From Saccharina japonica (Eukaryota; Sar; Phaeophyceae; Laminariales; Laminariaceae), in NCBI GenBank assembly GCA_008828725.1, contig MEHQ01002289.1, positions 432,641 through 496,640 of the forward strand: 64,000 nucleotides of DNA, written 5' to 3'. How positions within the stretch are numbered: the first letter of the stretch is position 1; every line of letters begins with the position of its first letter. Of the stretch, positions 11,286 to 22,640 are shown one piece after another. The notes under the pieces were generated by a model. The model saw only the letters and a program-made list of their open reading frames with translations, had not been told where the DNA came from and made no database searches. Position numbers and translations under genes: made by a program.

Positions 11286-11815
11286 ACTGCTGTGTGTAAA
11301 AGTTAACGCTGACTTGCTGTGCCTTCAACCTTCAGCTGCTGCTCCAGCTCCAGATTAACGGAAGGTTTCCGATGCACGCGCGGCGCTGAAACGAGGCTCG
11401 TAACCTATTCAGGATATCCAAATATATACTCCCGAGGCAAGCTGCTAAGGTTGATGCTGACAGGCATTAGACTGGACGGGCAGACACGCTACGTCGAGGC
11501 TGTGACCGGTTTAGTTGGTGATATGTTAAAAAGGGGCTATTTGAGGGTATTAAAAACACAGTCCGTGGTTTGATGTAGTTGAGGACCAGGCGTGTTGGTT
11601 TGATATATCCTGGGCTTGTTTGCAGAATTGAAATCGATTTTCATTTAAAGACCTTGTTTGGTTGATCTCGTGGGGGGCAATGCCAAGTGCATAAAGCCGG
11701 GACAGCGCTGGCAGACTGCTAAAACACGCGCACAGACAACGGCTGTAATATTATATCAACTCGGTCGGCATCGCCACCAAATTGGCCGAGCGAAGCACGC
11801 ATGATGACTCGCCCC

Positions 11816-11899
11816 CCCTCTCCGTCCCGTCATTGTAAGCATGCGGGGGTCTATGGTCATACGACTACGGCCATGCATGACATGACTACACCCCCCCCC
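11816..11899 (+). mobile_element. SINE-C 3' end fragment with poly(C)
   Basis: Only the last about 80 bp remain: TCCGTCCCGTCATTG, GGGGGTCTATGGTCATACGA, CATGCATGACATGACTACA, then a C run that passes into a CG alternation. Confidence 0.65.
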
Positions 11900-11989
11900 C
11901 TGCGCGCGCGCCTCTGACCATCTTCGAGCTAGGGACCACCAGAGCTCATGCCGCGATCAGCTGGACACTAATAAGAGTTGCCGCCGACT

Positions 11990-14900
11990 ATTAATACACG
12001 AGATTGCGCTTCTCGGAGGTAGAGTCAGCTGACCCGTCGTGGTCAGCGCTGCTGCCCTCGCAGATGTACCCACGCTTGCGAGTCTGCGTGACTTTCATCC
12101 AGTAGATGGCCTCGCGGTACTCCGGGTTTGGAGCCCCCCAAATAACTCCTCTCCTGTGATAACAATGTCCATCCTCAGCTTCCGACCCGCAGTGAAAGAC
12201 TCCCCACGTTCGACTTGGTGCTGGATCTCAAGCCGGTTGAGGGTGCGGGAATTCTCGTGGAGAAGCGGCTTGTGCCGGACCAGCTGAGCTCCGGTCCTGG
12301 AGAAGATGCGTGCGTATCGCATGTCCACGTTGACTACATCGCAGCAGGGGCACCTGGCCGCCATGTTTTCCTGAATCCCCATCAAATGTCTGCCTATGCC
12401 CACGAACTCTGGGGGGGGGGCGACTCGAAGCGAGTCCGTTGGCCGCGCCCGAAGGCAGGCTGTAGCTGCTGCCCCCTAGACAAACGTCTGTAGCAGGCCT
12501 GGTTAAGGCTCCACCCCCAACCCCCCCCGAACGGGTCGTTCGGCCCTGGCGGGCGTGTCATTTCTGGCAGCTGGCCCCTCGTGCGCGGCATAACGGCCCC
12601 GATTGACGCTTATCACGAATTTTGCTGGGCTTTCCGGGAGTCAGCAGTGACTGCGTCGTGCGTCGCCAGCATGTCGACCTCGTGGGGCCTTGGGACCGGA
12701 CTCCCCTCCGTGCCGAGGCTCAGTCCTGCCGAGAGTCAGCGACGATGACGGGCGATCGCTTCCTTAGGGACTCCCCATGTGTCTCGAATCCCTCCCAGGT
12801 TCCTTCCGAGCTGGGCGGTGGTGCTCAACTCAGGGAGCCCACTTCTCACGCTGCCTCCCAACAGGCTGGTAAGGTCCGCCGGAACCTCCGGTAAGATCCC
12901 GACCCTGCTCCCAATGGCAGCGGGTGTTTTCCTCGCTTCCGTCGACGGCCACCCTAACCCCCCCCGCCCACGTTGAGAGGCGTACTCGGGCTTGCTGACG
13001 AGGCTGCAGTGTCAGATGGTCACCCGGGCACCCCTTCTGGAATTAACGAGTGTGCCTCCGCCGCTCCCGGTAGCCCGAGCATTGTTTTAGATGCTCACTG
13101 CGCCCCGTTGTTTACCCTCTTGCATGCTCCAAAGGACAAGCTCTTATCCGAGGCACGCTGAAGATAGTTCGTCCTCGGCCGGAGGTTTCGATGGCGGTGA
13201 GGATCGCTGCTTGCTTGTCCGGTGTGTCAACAAGGCAGCGCACCAAGCGGTCCGCGCCGCCGTTCCTCGCAACTTCCACCGCTCACTCAACGACGTAATC
13301 TTCTGTGCCGGTCAGGAAGTCCATCACCGTCATCCCTCATTTTTCAGCGATGCGGACGTCGATATTTTGCAGGAGCGAAATATCTCCCGCCGTCGCGGCG
13401 TGTTCCTGCGGCGTTAGCCCAGCGATCTTGGCGGGGCTGACCACGATGCCGATGTCAAGCTCGCGCCTGAGGAAGGTGATATATCTACCCATGTTGCCGA
13501 GCTATATATAATCCATCTATGAGAAGGCTTCCACTCATTCTCCCTCAAACTGCTCTCGAAAGTGCTTCAGCCCCGGCCGCGATGCAAGACAGAACCTTAC
13601 CGGCTCCACAGTCTCCCCACTGGAGCAAGCGATCGTCCGGGTCTCCCCGGAGTCCATCCGGAATAGCACGCTAGCCGGTCTCGCACCAAAAACATCGCCA
13701 CAAACAGCGTGAGCGCTGGCACGCAGTTGGCCACCTCCTGGAGCACCGCCGTCCTGTGGACGATGTTGGAAGCCTTGGGGTTCGGTGAGAACGCGTCAGT
13801 TGTCCATGTCGTGTAGCGCTCGTGTCCCTCAGCCCCACGTGCTTCACTTCGCCTGGGACCGAGACCCCAAACTGCCCCTCCTCGCGATTGAGCTTCTCCA
13901 GCCGCGGTCACCACAGTCGCACAGCCCCCGCGGTAATGGACTTCCTCCACGCCATGCCAACGCACACCGGCCGACAGCTTCCTCCTAACGCGGTGAGGCT
14001 AGACTGCAAGAAGAAGAGCTGTCATAATTCTGGCGGAAACGGGCCCGGCTCGTCGACGATTTTTCTCCAGAGTTTCTCCATGCCCCAGCCAAACTCCTCT
14101 CGCTCAATATCGGTGTGGATGGTAGCCTGCAGATGCGCGAATCGTTGACTGTAATTTCCGGAACCTGATAGAACGCTGCGGGAGAAGATGACATCGAAGG
14201 TCATCTGGAGGACGCACTCCTCCTTCAGGCACCACCGGGGAGCTCTTCCTTCCTCTACCTCTGTAGCGCCCGCCAACACTGTGGCACCCGCGGCCGCGGA
14301 AACGGCGGTATGGCCCTCCGGCAGGAATTTGGACACCACCGTAGCCCATACCTTCTCGTTGTCTGTCGAGCGTGGCTCTACCAGAAGGGTGCGTGCTGCG
14401 ACTTCCATCGCCCCCGTGGGATGACATGCCGACGACGCACGTTCGAGCATCGCCTGTCCGAAGCTTGTTGGCCGATACCCCGTTGCCTTTTGTTGCATCA
14501 CCTCGCCTCGTGTCCCGCCACCAGCCACGGGAACAGGAATAGAATGTCGACGCTCTCCACTAACGAAAACTTCTGTCACTGCCTTTTGATGCGACCGTCC
14601 GGCGAGGGCAGCAGGGTTCGGCAGTATGTAGCACAGCTTAATCGCCCCCAGGAGCGTTTTTGGTGTCACCAAGTAAGTGCTGGCTTGGCCGGTGCTCTCC
14701 CAAGCCCCAAGCCGTGGTGTTGATGATGCCATGTACGTGAATACTCGGTGCGCGTGTGCGCCTGCCAACGGTGGCTTCACCTTTTTCCCTGTCGCGAATA
14801 ATTGCCGAAGACCACCCAGTGAAATGGCGTCGAGTGGTGACTCCGTAGACCACCCAAGCTGTGCTGTGGTCCCAACCGCCTTAACTGCTTACTGTAGGTC

Positions 14901-15270
14901 AGCGTTGCCTATAACCCCCCCCTCTCGTTCGCCCGACTGCGGAGACCTGCATCCGCTTGAACCGCTGCGTCCAACGCGTTCCCCTTCTCGTGTGCCAGGT
15001 TCCACAATAGGCTTCTGGACGGCGGAGTGGTGCCAGTGCCGCGCCTCTCGCGAGGGCCTCCACCACACAATCCGCGTGGAGCACATACATGGCGTCCTGC
15101 CCTTACAGAAGATCTACCTTCCCGTGCCCGCGCTTGGGCGGCGCACGGCAGACCCCGCACGCCATGTCTCCCTGGGTGTTGCTTAGGAAGGCACCGGGGC
15201 GCGTCCCGTTCTCGGGTCCCGTCCCCCCCCCCCCTGCGCCCAGAGGGATCCTCCAGCAAACTAATAATAA
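11990..15270 (-). pseudogene. Decayed retroelement with reverse transcriptase, minus strand
   Basis: Across several frames with stops and frameshifts the minus strand reads as one retroelement protein. Near 15.2-15.1 kb is a Cys-rich start (ACGVCRAPP). Around 14.0 kb are CRPVCVGMAWRKSITAGAVR and RPRLEKLNREEGQFGVSVPG. Near 13.75 kb is HRTAVLQEVANCVPALTLFV, at 13.65 kb FRMDSGETRTIACSSG, then ARPGLKHFRE-like and FLRRELDIGIVVSPAK-like palm segments. At 12.3-12.0 kb are NRLEIQHQVERGESFTAGRK and YREAIYWMKVTQTRKRGYIC, followed by a DHDGSADSTSEKRN block. I know these from RT-bearing repeats in oomycetes and related genomes. The catalytic MDD region is mutated. GC-rich compared with its surroundings. 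Confidence 0.75.
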
Positions 15271-18200
15271 TGCCTTCTTACCGTTTGGTATAATAGTGGA
15301 AGCCCGCTGCCATTCGTTCCGGCTTCTCTCCCTCCGCGTCTTTGGCTCTCCGTTCTTCCTTCCCCCCCCGATCCGCAGGTTCGCATTCCGCCCGCACGCG
15401 TTCCCGTTGCTGTCCCGCCTCCCTCGCTATCTCCACCCTCTCTGCTGGGTTCGCTCCCTAAATACCCCCCCCCTCCCTCGGCGCGCTCGACCGACGGGCG
15501 AGGGCGGTGCGCATAATATATACCAGGTATTTGTTTGTCTTTCTTTGAAGGATTGATTCACGGGGGGGGGGGGTCGACGAGTGGTGAAATGGTGTGCATT
15601 CGGGCGCGAGACAGAGAAGATATATACTCGTATGTAACTGTCTCTCACTTCTCACCAAGCGGTTAGTTGCGGGTTTCCACCTCATGTACGACGTAACTTT
15701 TTTTTTTCTCCCGGCGTAGGGGGGGGCACAATACAATTTAATCGTACATACTTGTGGTCATTTTCTGGTTCTTTTGTTTCATATTGAGTGTAACCAGCTA
15801 TTATGATCAATACATTGTGGTGTAACGAGTATGAACTAAAAACTGTAAATCGAATTCGAGCTTGTGAGAGACCAGGTTGTCGGTACAGCAGTCAGCACGC
15901 GTCGTCGGTCGGTACTTCCCGCCTATTATGCGTACACGAATATGGGCCAGAATGTGTATCATACGCGACTCGAGAATAACATTATTTTTTTGTATTATCA
16001 TTCTTGTTTGCAGTATAGTACGTAATAATAGGCGTTCGTAGTAGCAGGAGAGAGGAGTAGAGCCCCGTGCTATATAGATGGCACTCTTTCTTTCCATCTC
16101 AACCCTTCCCAGTCTCCTCTAAATTTATTTACTCGCACCCCTGCCACGCACCCTCCCAACTTGATGATGACCCTCTTCCCCGTCCCCGCTTTTCAATTAC
16201 GCCAACGATGTAATACCTCTCCACAAACCCGAGATTTCATCACTTCTTGCAAAAAATGGATTTTGACTACGTACCATCCGTCAATATTGAATGCTCGAAG
16301 ATGCAAAAAATAATGTGTTTCTTTCTGTTTCTTTTGATAAATTTGCAGTTTTTATGAATAATCTGCACTGACTGGCTGCGGGCCGCGTGTCGTGCATTGC
16401 CTTGACATATCGTATATACTGCTGCTGTGTGCTGCTGCTGCTGCTGCTGCGTGTGTTCTTCACATTAAACCGTTATTTCTACCCGTCGACATCCGGCACA
16501 CCCGGTCGGTGTCGGTGAGAGAAGTGAAACGTGAAACATGATCGATAAAAAGACAAATAAATGCGGGTGCTATGTAGGAGGTCTGCAGCTCGTACTGGCT
16601 GCTTTGCTCTGCTACTGCGAGTACCGGTATGCTGCTGCATCACACTTGATGATGCTCCGCCTTACACAATTTCCTTTATTATTTTCAGATATAAAACAAG
16701 CAACATCAACAGCAACAGCAGCAGCAGCAGCCAGCAGCAGCAGTAGCAAAAACAAACAGCCAACTCAGGCCAACTAACTAGTATCATAACTCTGCACAGC
16801 TGCTTGCAGTGAACTAGAGAGGTGCCAGCAGGTACCAAGTACTACAACAACAACAGCAGCAGTGTATTCCCTGCTGCCACAGGATCATAATCGGTTGGTG
16901 CGCTGTTTTTTTGTTACTATAAAACTGACTGGCTACGGCCCATTGTCCCGTGAAAATGCCAATACCACTTAGATATCATATCATACTGCTACTTGCTGCT
17001 CTGCTGTGTAGTACAACATTATACTCGTAGTAGCACAGAGCAGCGGCATCACAGCAGCAGCATGCAGCATGCATAGCTCTCACAGATACATATATATATA
17101 TGTACCTGGTACACGACACAGATCACAGATGGATGGTACTAATGCCCTTGCTATGTGTTGCTGTACGTATGCAGCTGTTCATTATATGGTGACTTCTGCT
17201 GTGAGGTCGCAAAATCCGTCACAAAATCGGATAAAACCAACTCTGCTTGCCAAATAAATCAAAATTCCTCCCAAAATTCCAAAAACTACTCAAATTCCAA
17301 CCTCTTCCACAAATATTTGCTCTTGGAGGGTCTAAAAATCCGTCAAATCCGGGAAAATATCTGGGAAAAGGGGCAATTTTCCTAGAAAATATCCGGCTTT
17401 TCCTGAAAATATCTGGTTTTGGACAAATTGATGGCCGCCACATTTATGATTTTGGGTCCCGTGCCGACCGTACTGCTCGTTTTCTTTATTCAGAACTCAG
17501 AACTCTGAACCAACTGATGAGAGAAGGGCAGAGCAAGAAAGAACCAAACCGGTGACCTGACCAGCCAGCAGGGCACGGAAACGTGACAGGAACATTGCCT
17601 TGAGACGGAGACCAGTAGGGGTTCTACCGCCCCTCCTGTGACTCCTGAAGGTCCACCCTTCGCTTGCTTGATCTGGGCGGTGCGTCCCCTGCATAGAAGA
17701 AGACCGAGAGCTTTTTGCGTGTGCCTGGGATTGTTTGCACAAGACCCGCGTCTGCCTTCTGTCTGTGTCGTCTGCAAGCAAGCTGCCACTGCTGAGCACC
17801 AAAGAATCAGGGGTGAGAGCCTTTGTTGTGCGGTATGGGATCTCCACCCTAATCAAGGTCTCCGTCGTGAGCCACCTGGACCAGGGAGCAGCAAGCACGG
17901 GTGTAGTCTGGGTTTGTTTAATTTGGGTGCGCCAACGCGTGGTACCGACGAGTGGCGCGTGGTACCCCGTGCCCCCGGCGTTGCCTATCGAAATTCTTGC
18001 GCGTACGAGTACCATGGTACATGATTTTGCGAGGGAATTGCATGCAAGGCTGGAGCAATAATTATTTGGCGCTGTTTGCGCAAAGACTTACGTCTGCATG
18101 CCGGCATCAGTTTTAGAGGCGACACCACCCGGCACTGCTCGACGCAACCCCAGCCTCTCGCGCAGAAGGGTGCACACGCTCACGGCTCGTTTGCAACGTG

Positions 18201-19884
18201 CTTGTTTGGGTCGAAGGGTGATCATGCCGACTGCATGTTTTCGCAAAAATTGCGTTGCTGGAAAGAAAAAGCTACACACGCCGCGCCGCCTTGTTGGTTG
18301 CTGCTGCAGTGAGATGATGAGATTGTTGTTTGTTGTTTGTTGTTTGTATGCAATCAAACATTGCAACCGCACGCAACTGCGACATTACTTTGCAGTCACA
18401 GCAAAACAGCTCAGCACAGCAGTAGCAAGCAGTCAGTCGCGTGTTCGCAGCAAATGGTGGCGATGCCCCTGCCAGGGTACTTGTCCCAACGGCGAAGAAG
18501 TGCACCCGCGCTGACCGGCTTATCGAGAGGTTTTGAAGCGTTCAAATTTTTGCACCGACGCACTCACTCCACCGACTTCAGGATCGGCAGCCTTAGCCTG
18601 GGTGACATCCTGACATGTCGACGCGCGTCGCGAATGAACGAATGTTCTCGGCCCTATAAAAACAGAAAAGTCCGATCAGGCCTGTCCAAGCTATTTTACG
18701 TATGTATGTGTTTGGTTTGCGTATCATACGTTTGTTCAATTATTTTGTAATTTTTGGGCGTGTGTGCAGCGAAGCACAATAACGAGGCCCCGGGCCCCCA
18801 TGTTCGGGGGGGGGGAGGGGGCAGGGGAGCCGGGTGAACACCCATGGCTTGCTGCGCTGAAAGGCCTCCCCACCGCCATGTTTGCTGTGCTGCTATATAC
18901 CTACTGTTGCACATATAAACCTGTTTCGCGGTGTATGTTTATTCGCGGTATGGGAGACACGCAGGTAAACAACGCATTCTTATGTGGTGCATTAGACTAC
19001 GCATGTTTCATTTAAAAATAGTATAGTACACATTGCAGCCCGCATTATCTCCTTCTACTTGGGCGGATATATGCGAAGAACCCCCCCCCCCCCCCGTCCC
19101 CGTCCCCCGTCTCAGTAGTTTAGTATATGTCTATACGTACGTGCATACGTCATGCCTCCTTGTTCCATAATGGCCAATGATACTTGATATTTCATACGGC
19201 ACCTCGTTCGTACTGGTTGTAATGTCGCAATACATTCTGTGTATATGTGAAGGTACCATTTTCTTCATGTTTTTTTCCTGGTTGTTGCCCAGAGTTGCGT
19301 AATTTTTCTCGAAACGTGGCACGCGTTTCGATTACGAAAGGAATATAACCTGATGCAGCAGCAGTTTGTCTTTGGGACTGCACTCCGTATTGAGGGACAA
19401 TCTAATACTAGGAATTAGGCTGAGATTCGTGTTTATGTGCAGCCCAGGACTAAAAGGGTTGAGTCCCCCCCCGGCTTTTCTCTTCCCTCCTCCCTACGTA
19501 AAGTGACAGCATGGCCCTAATAATGGCGAGGCGTGTTGCTGCTGCGTGTGTGTACCGGTACGTGATTTTGCAGGTACCAGGTTGGTAATTAGCGAGAATC
19601 GGAAAACCAAACACACGACAAATTGAAAGTTGACAGTTTCGGAGAAAAAAGAAACGTATTCCCACCTCCCATCCTCCGTGGCGCCGACAGCGCTTGCGAC
19701 ATTATTTAACCAGAGGAACACCGGGACGCCTCAAAAATATTCCTCTGGCGAACGCAGGCATGTTTGTCGCTCGGTTCTGTCCGTACGGAACGAACGAACA
19801 GACGAGCAAACCCGCCGTGAGAGCAGAGCAAGAGAGCGGAGAGAGGGCGAGCGACGAATGCACATGTATGTGTGCGATTCTTTA
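15271..19884. other. Non-coding stretch with simple repeats
   Basis: Holds G runs (15561-15570), CTG/CAG triplets (16419-16450, 16690-16745), TTGTTTG repeats near 18310-18345, an AT-rich stretch at 17220-17450 with GGAAAATATC words, a GGGGGGGGGG tract near 18806 and a C run at 19080-19096. Frames at 17.6-18.6 kb exist on both strands but none looks conserved. R3 has one fragment at 16445. Confidence 0.5.
16445..16516 (+). repeat. R3 repeat, 5' end fragment
   Basis: TGTGTTCTTCACATTAAACC followed by TTTCTACCCGTCGACATCCG; ends after about 70 bp. Confidence 0.6.
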
Positions 19885-19990
19885 TCCGAGAGAGATACAA
19901 GCTCTCTGTGGCCACAAAGCCACGACGCAGAGATACTGAAGTACACTGTGATGCAGCAGTAAGCAGTGTAGACAATGCAATGCCATGTAT
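19885..19990 (+). repeat. R3 repeat, middle fragment
   Basis: GAGAGAGATACAAGCTCTCT, GTGGCCACAAAGCCACGACG, GCAGTAAGCAGTGTAGACAA. Ends are not defined. Confidence 0.45.
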
Positions 19991-20261
19991 ATGGTAAAGT
20001 GCATATAAAATGCAGACGAGTACTCGTGGTACTCAAGGGAAAGTATATGGCAATGAACCGCATGTTGTGCTCTGCTCGACCACTCCTCGTCTCTGATGAC
20101 TACGAGATGTTGGTATGTACGCAACGGAGTCAAGCTTACTAACAAATGTTTTCTTGGCTCGCAACGCAGGAACACGATGCCAAGAGCAGACCCAAATGAC
20201 TACGCGATTGATGATATACTCGAATATATAGTGCGTCTAGCTATATGTACGTGTTTCCCAT

Positions 20262-20475
20262 TGTATATTGCGGTTGTGTCTCGCTGTGTGCGGTCTTCGC
20301 ATTTATCCGTTATTTCTACTCGTCGACATCCAGCACACCCCGTGTGCGTGCCGATTCTTCAATCCTACAGAGATACAAGGAGCTGGATGCAAGCTCTGTG
20401 ATAGCAAAACTATACGACGCAACAGAGAAACTACATTGCTATGGAGTACTCGTAGGCAGAGTAGACAACATGTCT
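20262..20475 (+). repeat. R3 repeat, 5' two thirds
   Basis: Contains TTATTTCTACTCGTCGACAT, GATTCTTCAATCCTACAGAG and CGTAGGCAGAGTAGACAACA; the A-rich 3' part is absent. Confidence 0.6.
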
Positions 20476-20879
20476 TTTTTTTTCTTCATGGGTCACCTCG
20501 TCGTGACATCGTGATATACGCGAAGGGATGCCACGGCGATGCCACGCAGTCGTTCGTATAGAGTATGTACACATAACGGGGTAGAGAGCTCTCGACCTAT
20601 ATCTATCTCTAATAATCGTGGCCACCGCCATCCGTCAGCGTGCACTAAAACTGTATACATAACAATACGAAGCAGCACCAAGCAGAATTCTGGCGTAGGC
20701 ATACTTCATACCCTGGTATAATACCAACCAACAACCTGTTTTGGTTTGCCCTTGGTTTTCTTCTCTCTCGGGGGAAATGTTTCTGAGTGATCAATGTTGA
20801 AACTGTTTCATGCTGCACAATAAATGGCAAACGCAATACTACACAGTCAGTAATAATATTACGGTAAACCGTTGCCAGG

Positions 20880-21013
20880 TACGAAACATGGTATTGCATT
20901 GTCTACTCTTCGTACATGGCATTGCGTTGTCTACTCTGCTTAGTGCGTTACAACGTAGTATCTCTTGTGTCGTGGTTTTGTGACCACAGAGCTTCCATCT
21001 CTTTCGTATACCA
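20880..21013 (-). repeat. R3 repeat, middle fragment with internal duplication
   Basis: Minus-strand GTTTTGTGACCACAGAGC block plus a doubled ATTGCATTGTCTACTC / ATTGCGTTGTCTACTC motif. Confidence 0.45.
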
Positions 21014-21292
21014 GGTATGCTACAGGCACATGCAGTACTTTTCTGAGGGATCGGGATGCCCCCTGCAAGAAACGGCGCAACTTGAAATATAAATATTTCA
21101 TTCACGCCTGCAGTGCGCTGCGCTCATCGACGGGTCATGGTTTGAACGTACAGGCAGTACACATTATGTTGACAATTTCCGGAACGGTAAAACACTAAAA
21201 ACAGCCAGTATTATACTCTCATCAATAGATCAATAGTAAACTGCAGTAAAACTGCTCGAAACGTTTGGGATCCATTAAATTCCTGCTTGATG

Positions 21293-21380
21293 CCTTTTAG
21301 AACTGCAGTCCCGTTATGGGGACAAAACAAGCTAATTATAAGTAATTTGTCCCCAAAACGGGACTGCAGTTCTAAAAGGG
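21293..21380. repeat. Near-perfect hairpin repeat
   Basis: Arms of about 35 bp (CCTTTTAGAACTGCAGTCCC, then GGGGACAAA, and the complement) around an 18-nt loop. Copies occur at 52488-52577, and diverged relatives at 55683-55785 and 62468-62560 that share TAATTCCAAGTAGTTTGTCC. Confidence 0.7.
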
Positions 21381-22009
21381 TTTATGCTTGCATTGCCCGA
21401 TCAGCCCGACAAATGAAAAGGCGCACATCGCATACTTTAACTGAGATATATTATCTACAAGAAATTATGGTTCGTATTTATTTCATTCGCGCTCGAATAG
21501 CCTTTGATGAATATTTAATAATACGCACATATTTTCGTTATTTTATAATTTTTGTTGCGTTTGTTTCCTCTCTATTGAGATGTAACTGCTGTCGTACTGC
21601 TGCGTACCGCCCATATTTGTATCCGGCGTCCGGGATTGTTAGAGATGTGTCGGCACCAACTACGTAGTTATTAGTTGGTCTAATATATTAGTTTGTCGTT
21701 TCCTGGAGGTACCGACTATCAGTTTTTTTGGGTTTCCAAAGCAGGAGCGGTTGTTGAATGCGAGACACACTTTTTTTTCTTCGGGCGAGGCCCACTCGCT
21801 CGGGGCGGAGGGCTGATAGCTGATAGGCTCACTTCGCTCGCCTGACTTGAGTTGTCAAGTCGGCTGGCCATCAGCTAGCTTCACCGGCCGCCTTGCCGAC
21901 TAAAAGTCAGTTAGTTGGCTAACGGCACCTACCGATTAGTTCTTAGTCGTGAATTCCCGCCAACTTAAAGCTCTTATCACAGGGATTATAATGTCTTGTT
22001 TTCCATCCC

Positions 22010-22302
22010 ATTTATTTTCTGCGGGGTCACATGTGTATGAGGTCCTCATCCCCCCTCCCCACTACGGTTCGTGCCTTGCATTTTTATCGCGAGAAGACTT
22101 CACAGCCCTTTCTCTGTTCTTGCATCGTCAACTCGCGTCGACAAGGCGCCTATATACTATATACTCACTCTTCTGTAGTTGATTCCTTGTTTTTTTTTTC
22201 ACATAAATTTACAGTATCACCATGGTGGGATTCGAACTCCAGAATGGGCGCTAATAATAGTATCATATCATTCGAGCGTAACCGCTAGACGACCAGGGCG
22301 AC
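22010..22302 (-). mobile_element. SINE-A, minus strand, internally deleted
   Basis: Starts with the complement of the tail (CCATCCCATTTATTTTCTG), has the TTTTTATCGCGAGAAGAC body block and the head near 22230-22302 (B box complement GGGATTCGAACTCC). The region normally holding AAGGAGAGAGAAAGGAAGGG is deleted. Confidence 0.85.
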
Positions 22303-22308
22303 ACTCCT

Positions 22309-22640
22309 TGTGTGTGTTCGTCACATAAACTGTTATTTCGTTACTACAAGTATTTCTACCCGTCGACATCCAGCATACCCAGTGTCCGTCCCGATTCTTC
22401 ACCCTAATACGAGTAATAGAGAGATACAAGCGCTGGTCACAAAACCACTACGAGTACACAGCTCTGAGACACAACGTGCATTGTAATGGAGTAAGTAGAG
22501 TGGACGATACAATGCCGCGTGTCATCGTACTGGATACGACAGACATGACATACACATGCTAGCAATCCAGACGAGTTGAAAGAGAGAAAACGAAAGCAAC
22601 AAAGAAAAAAAGCAAAAACAAGTGTCGTGCCCCCCGGGAG
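22309..22640 (+). repeat. R3 dispersed repeat, full-length copy
   Basis: Starts TGTGTGTTCGTCACATAAAC, has TTTCTACCCGTCGACATCC, CCGATTCTTCACCCT, AGAGAGATACAAG and GGTCACAAAAC, a block with GTAAGTAGAGTGGACGATAC, then CTAGCAATCCAGA, an A-rich stretch, and ends GTGTCGTGCCCCCC. No terminal inverted repeats or coding capacity seen; class unknown. Confidence 0.7.

Noticed and set aside
17497..18061. Overlapping frames of 100-170 codons on both strands
   Set aside because: Several frames are equally open in a GC-rich stretch; none has recognisable motifs.
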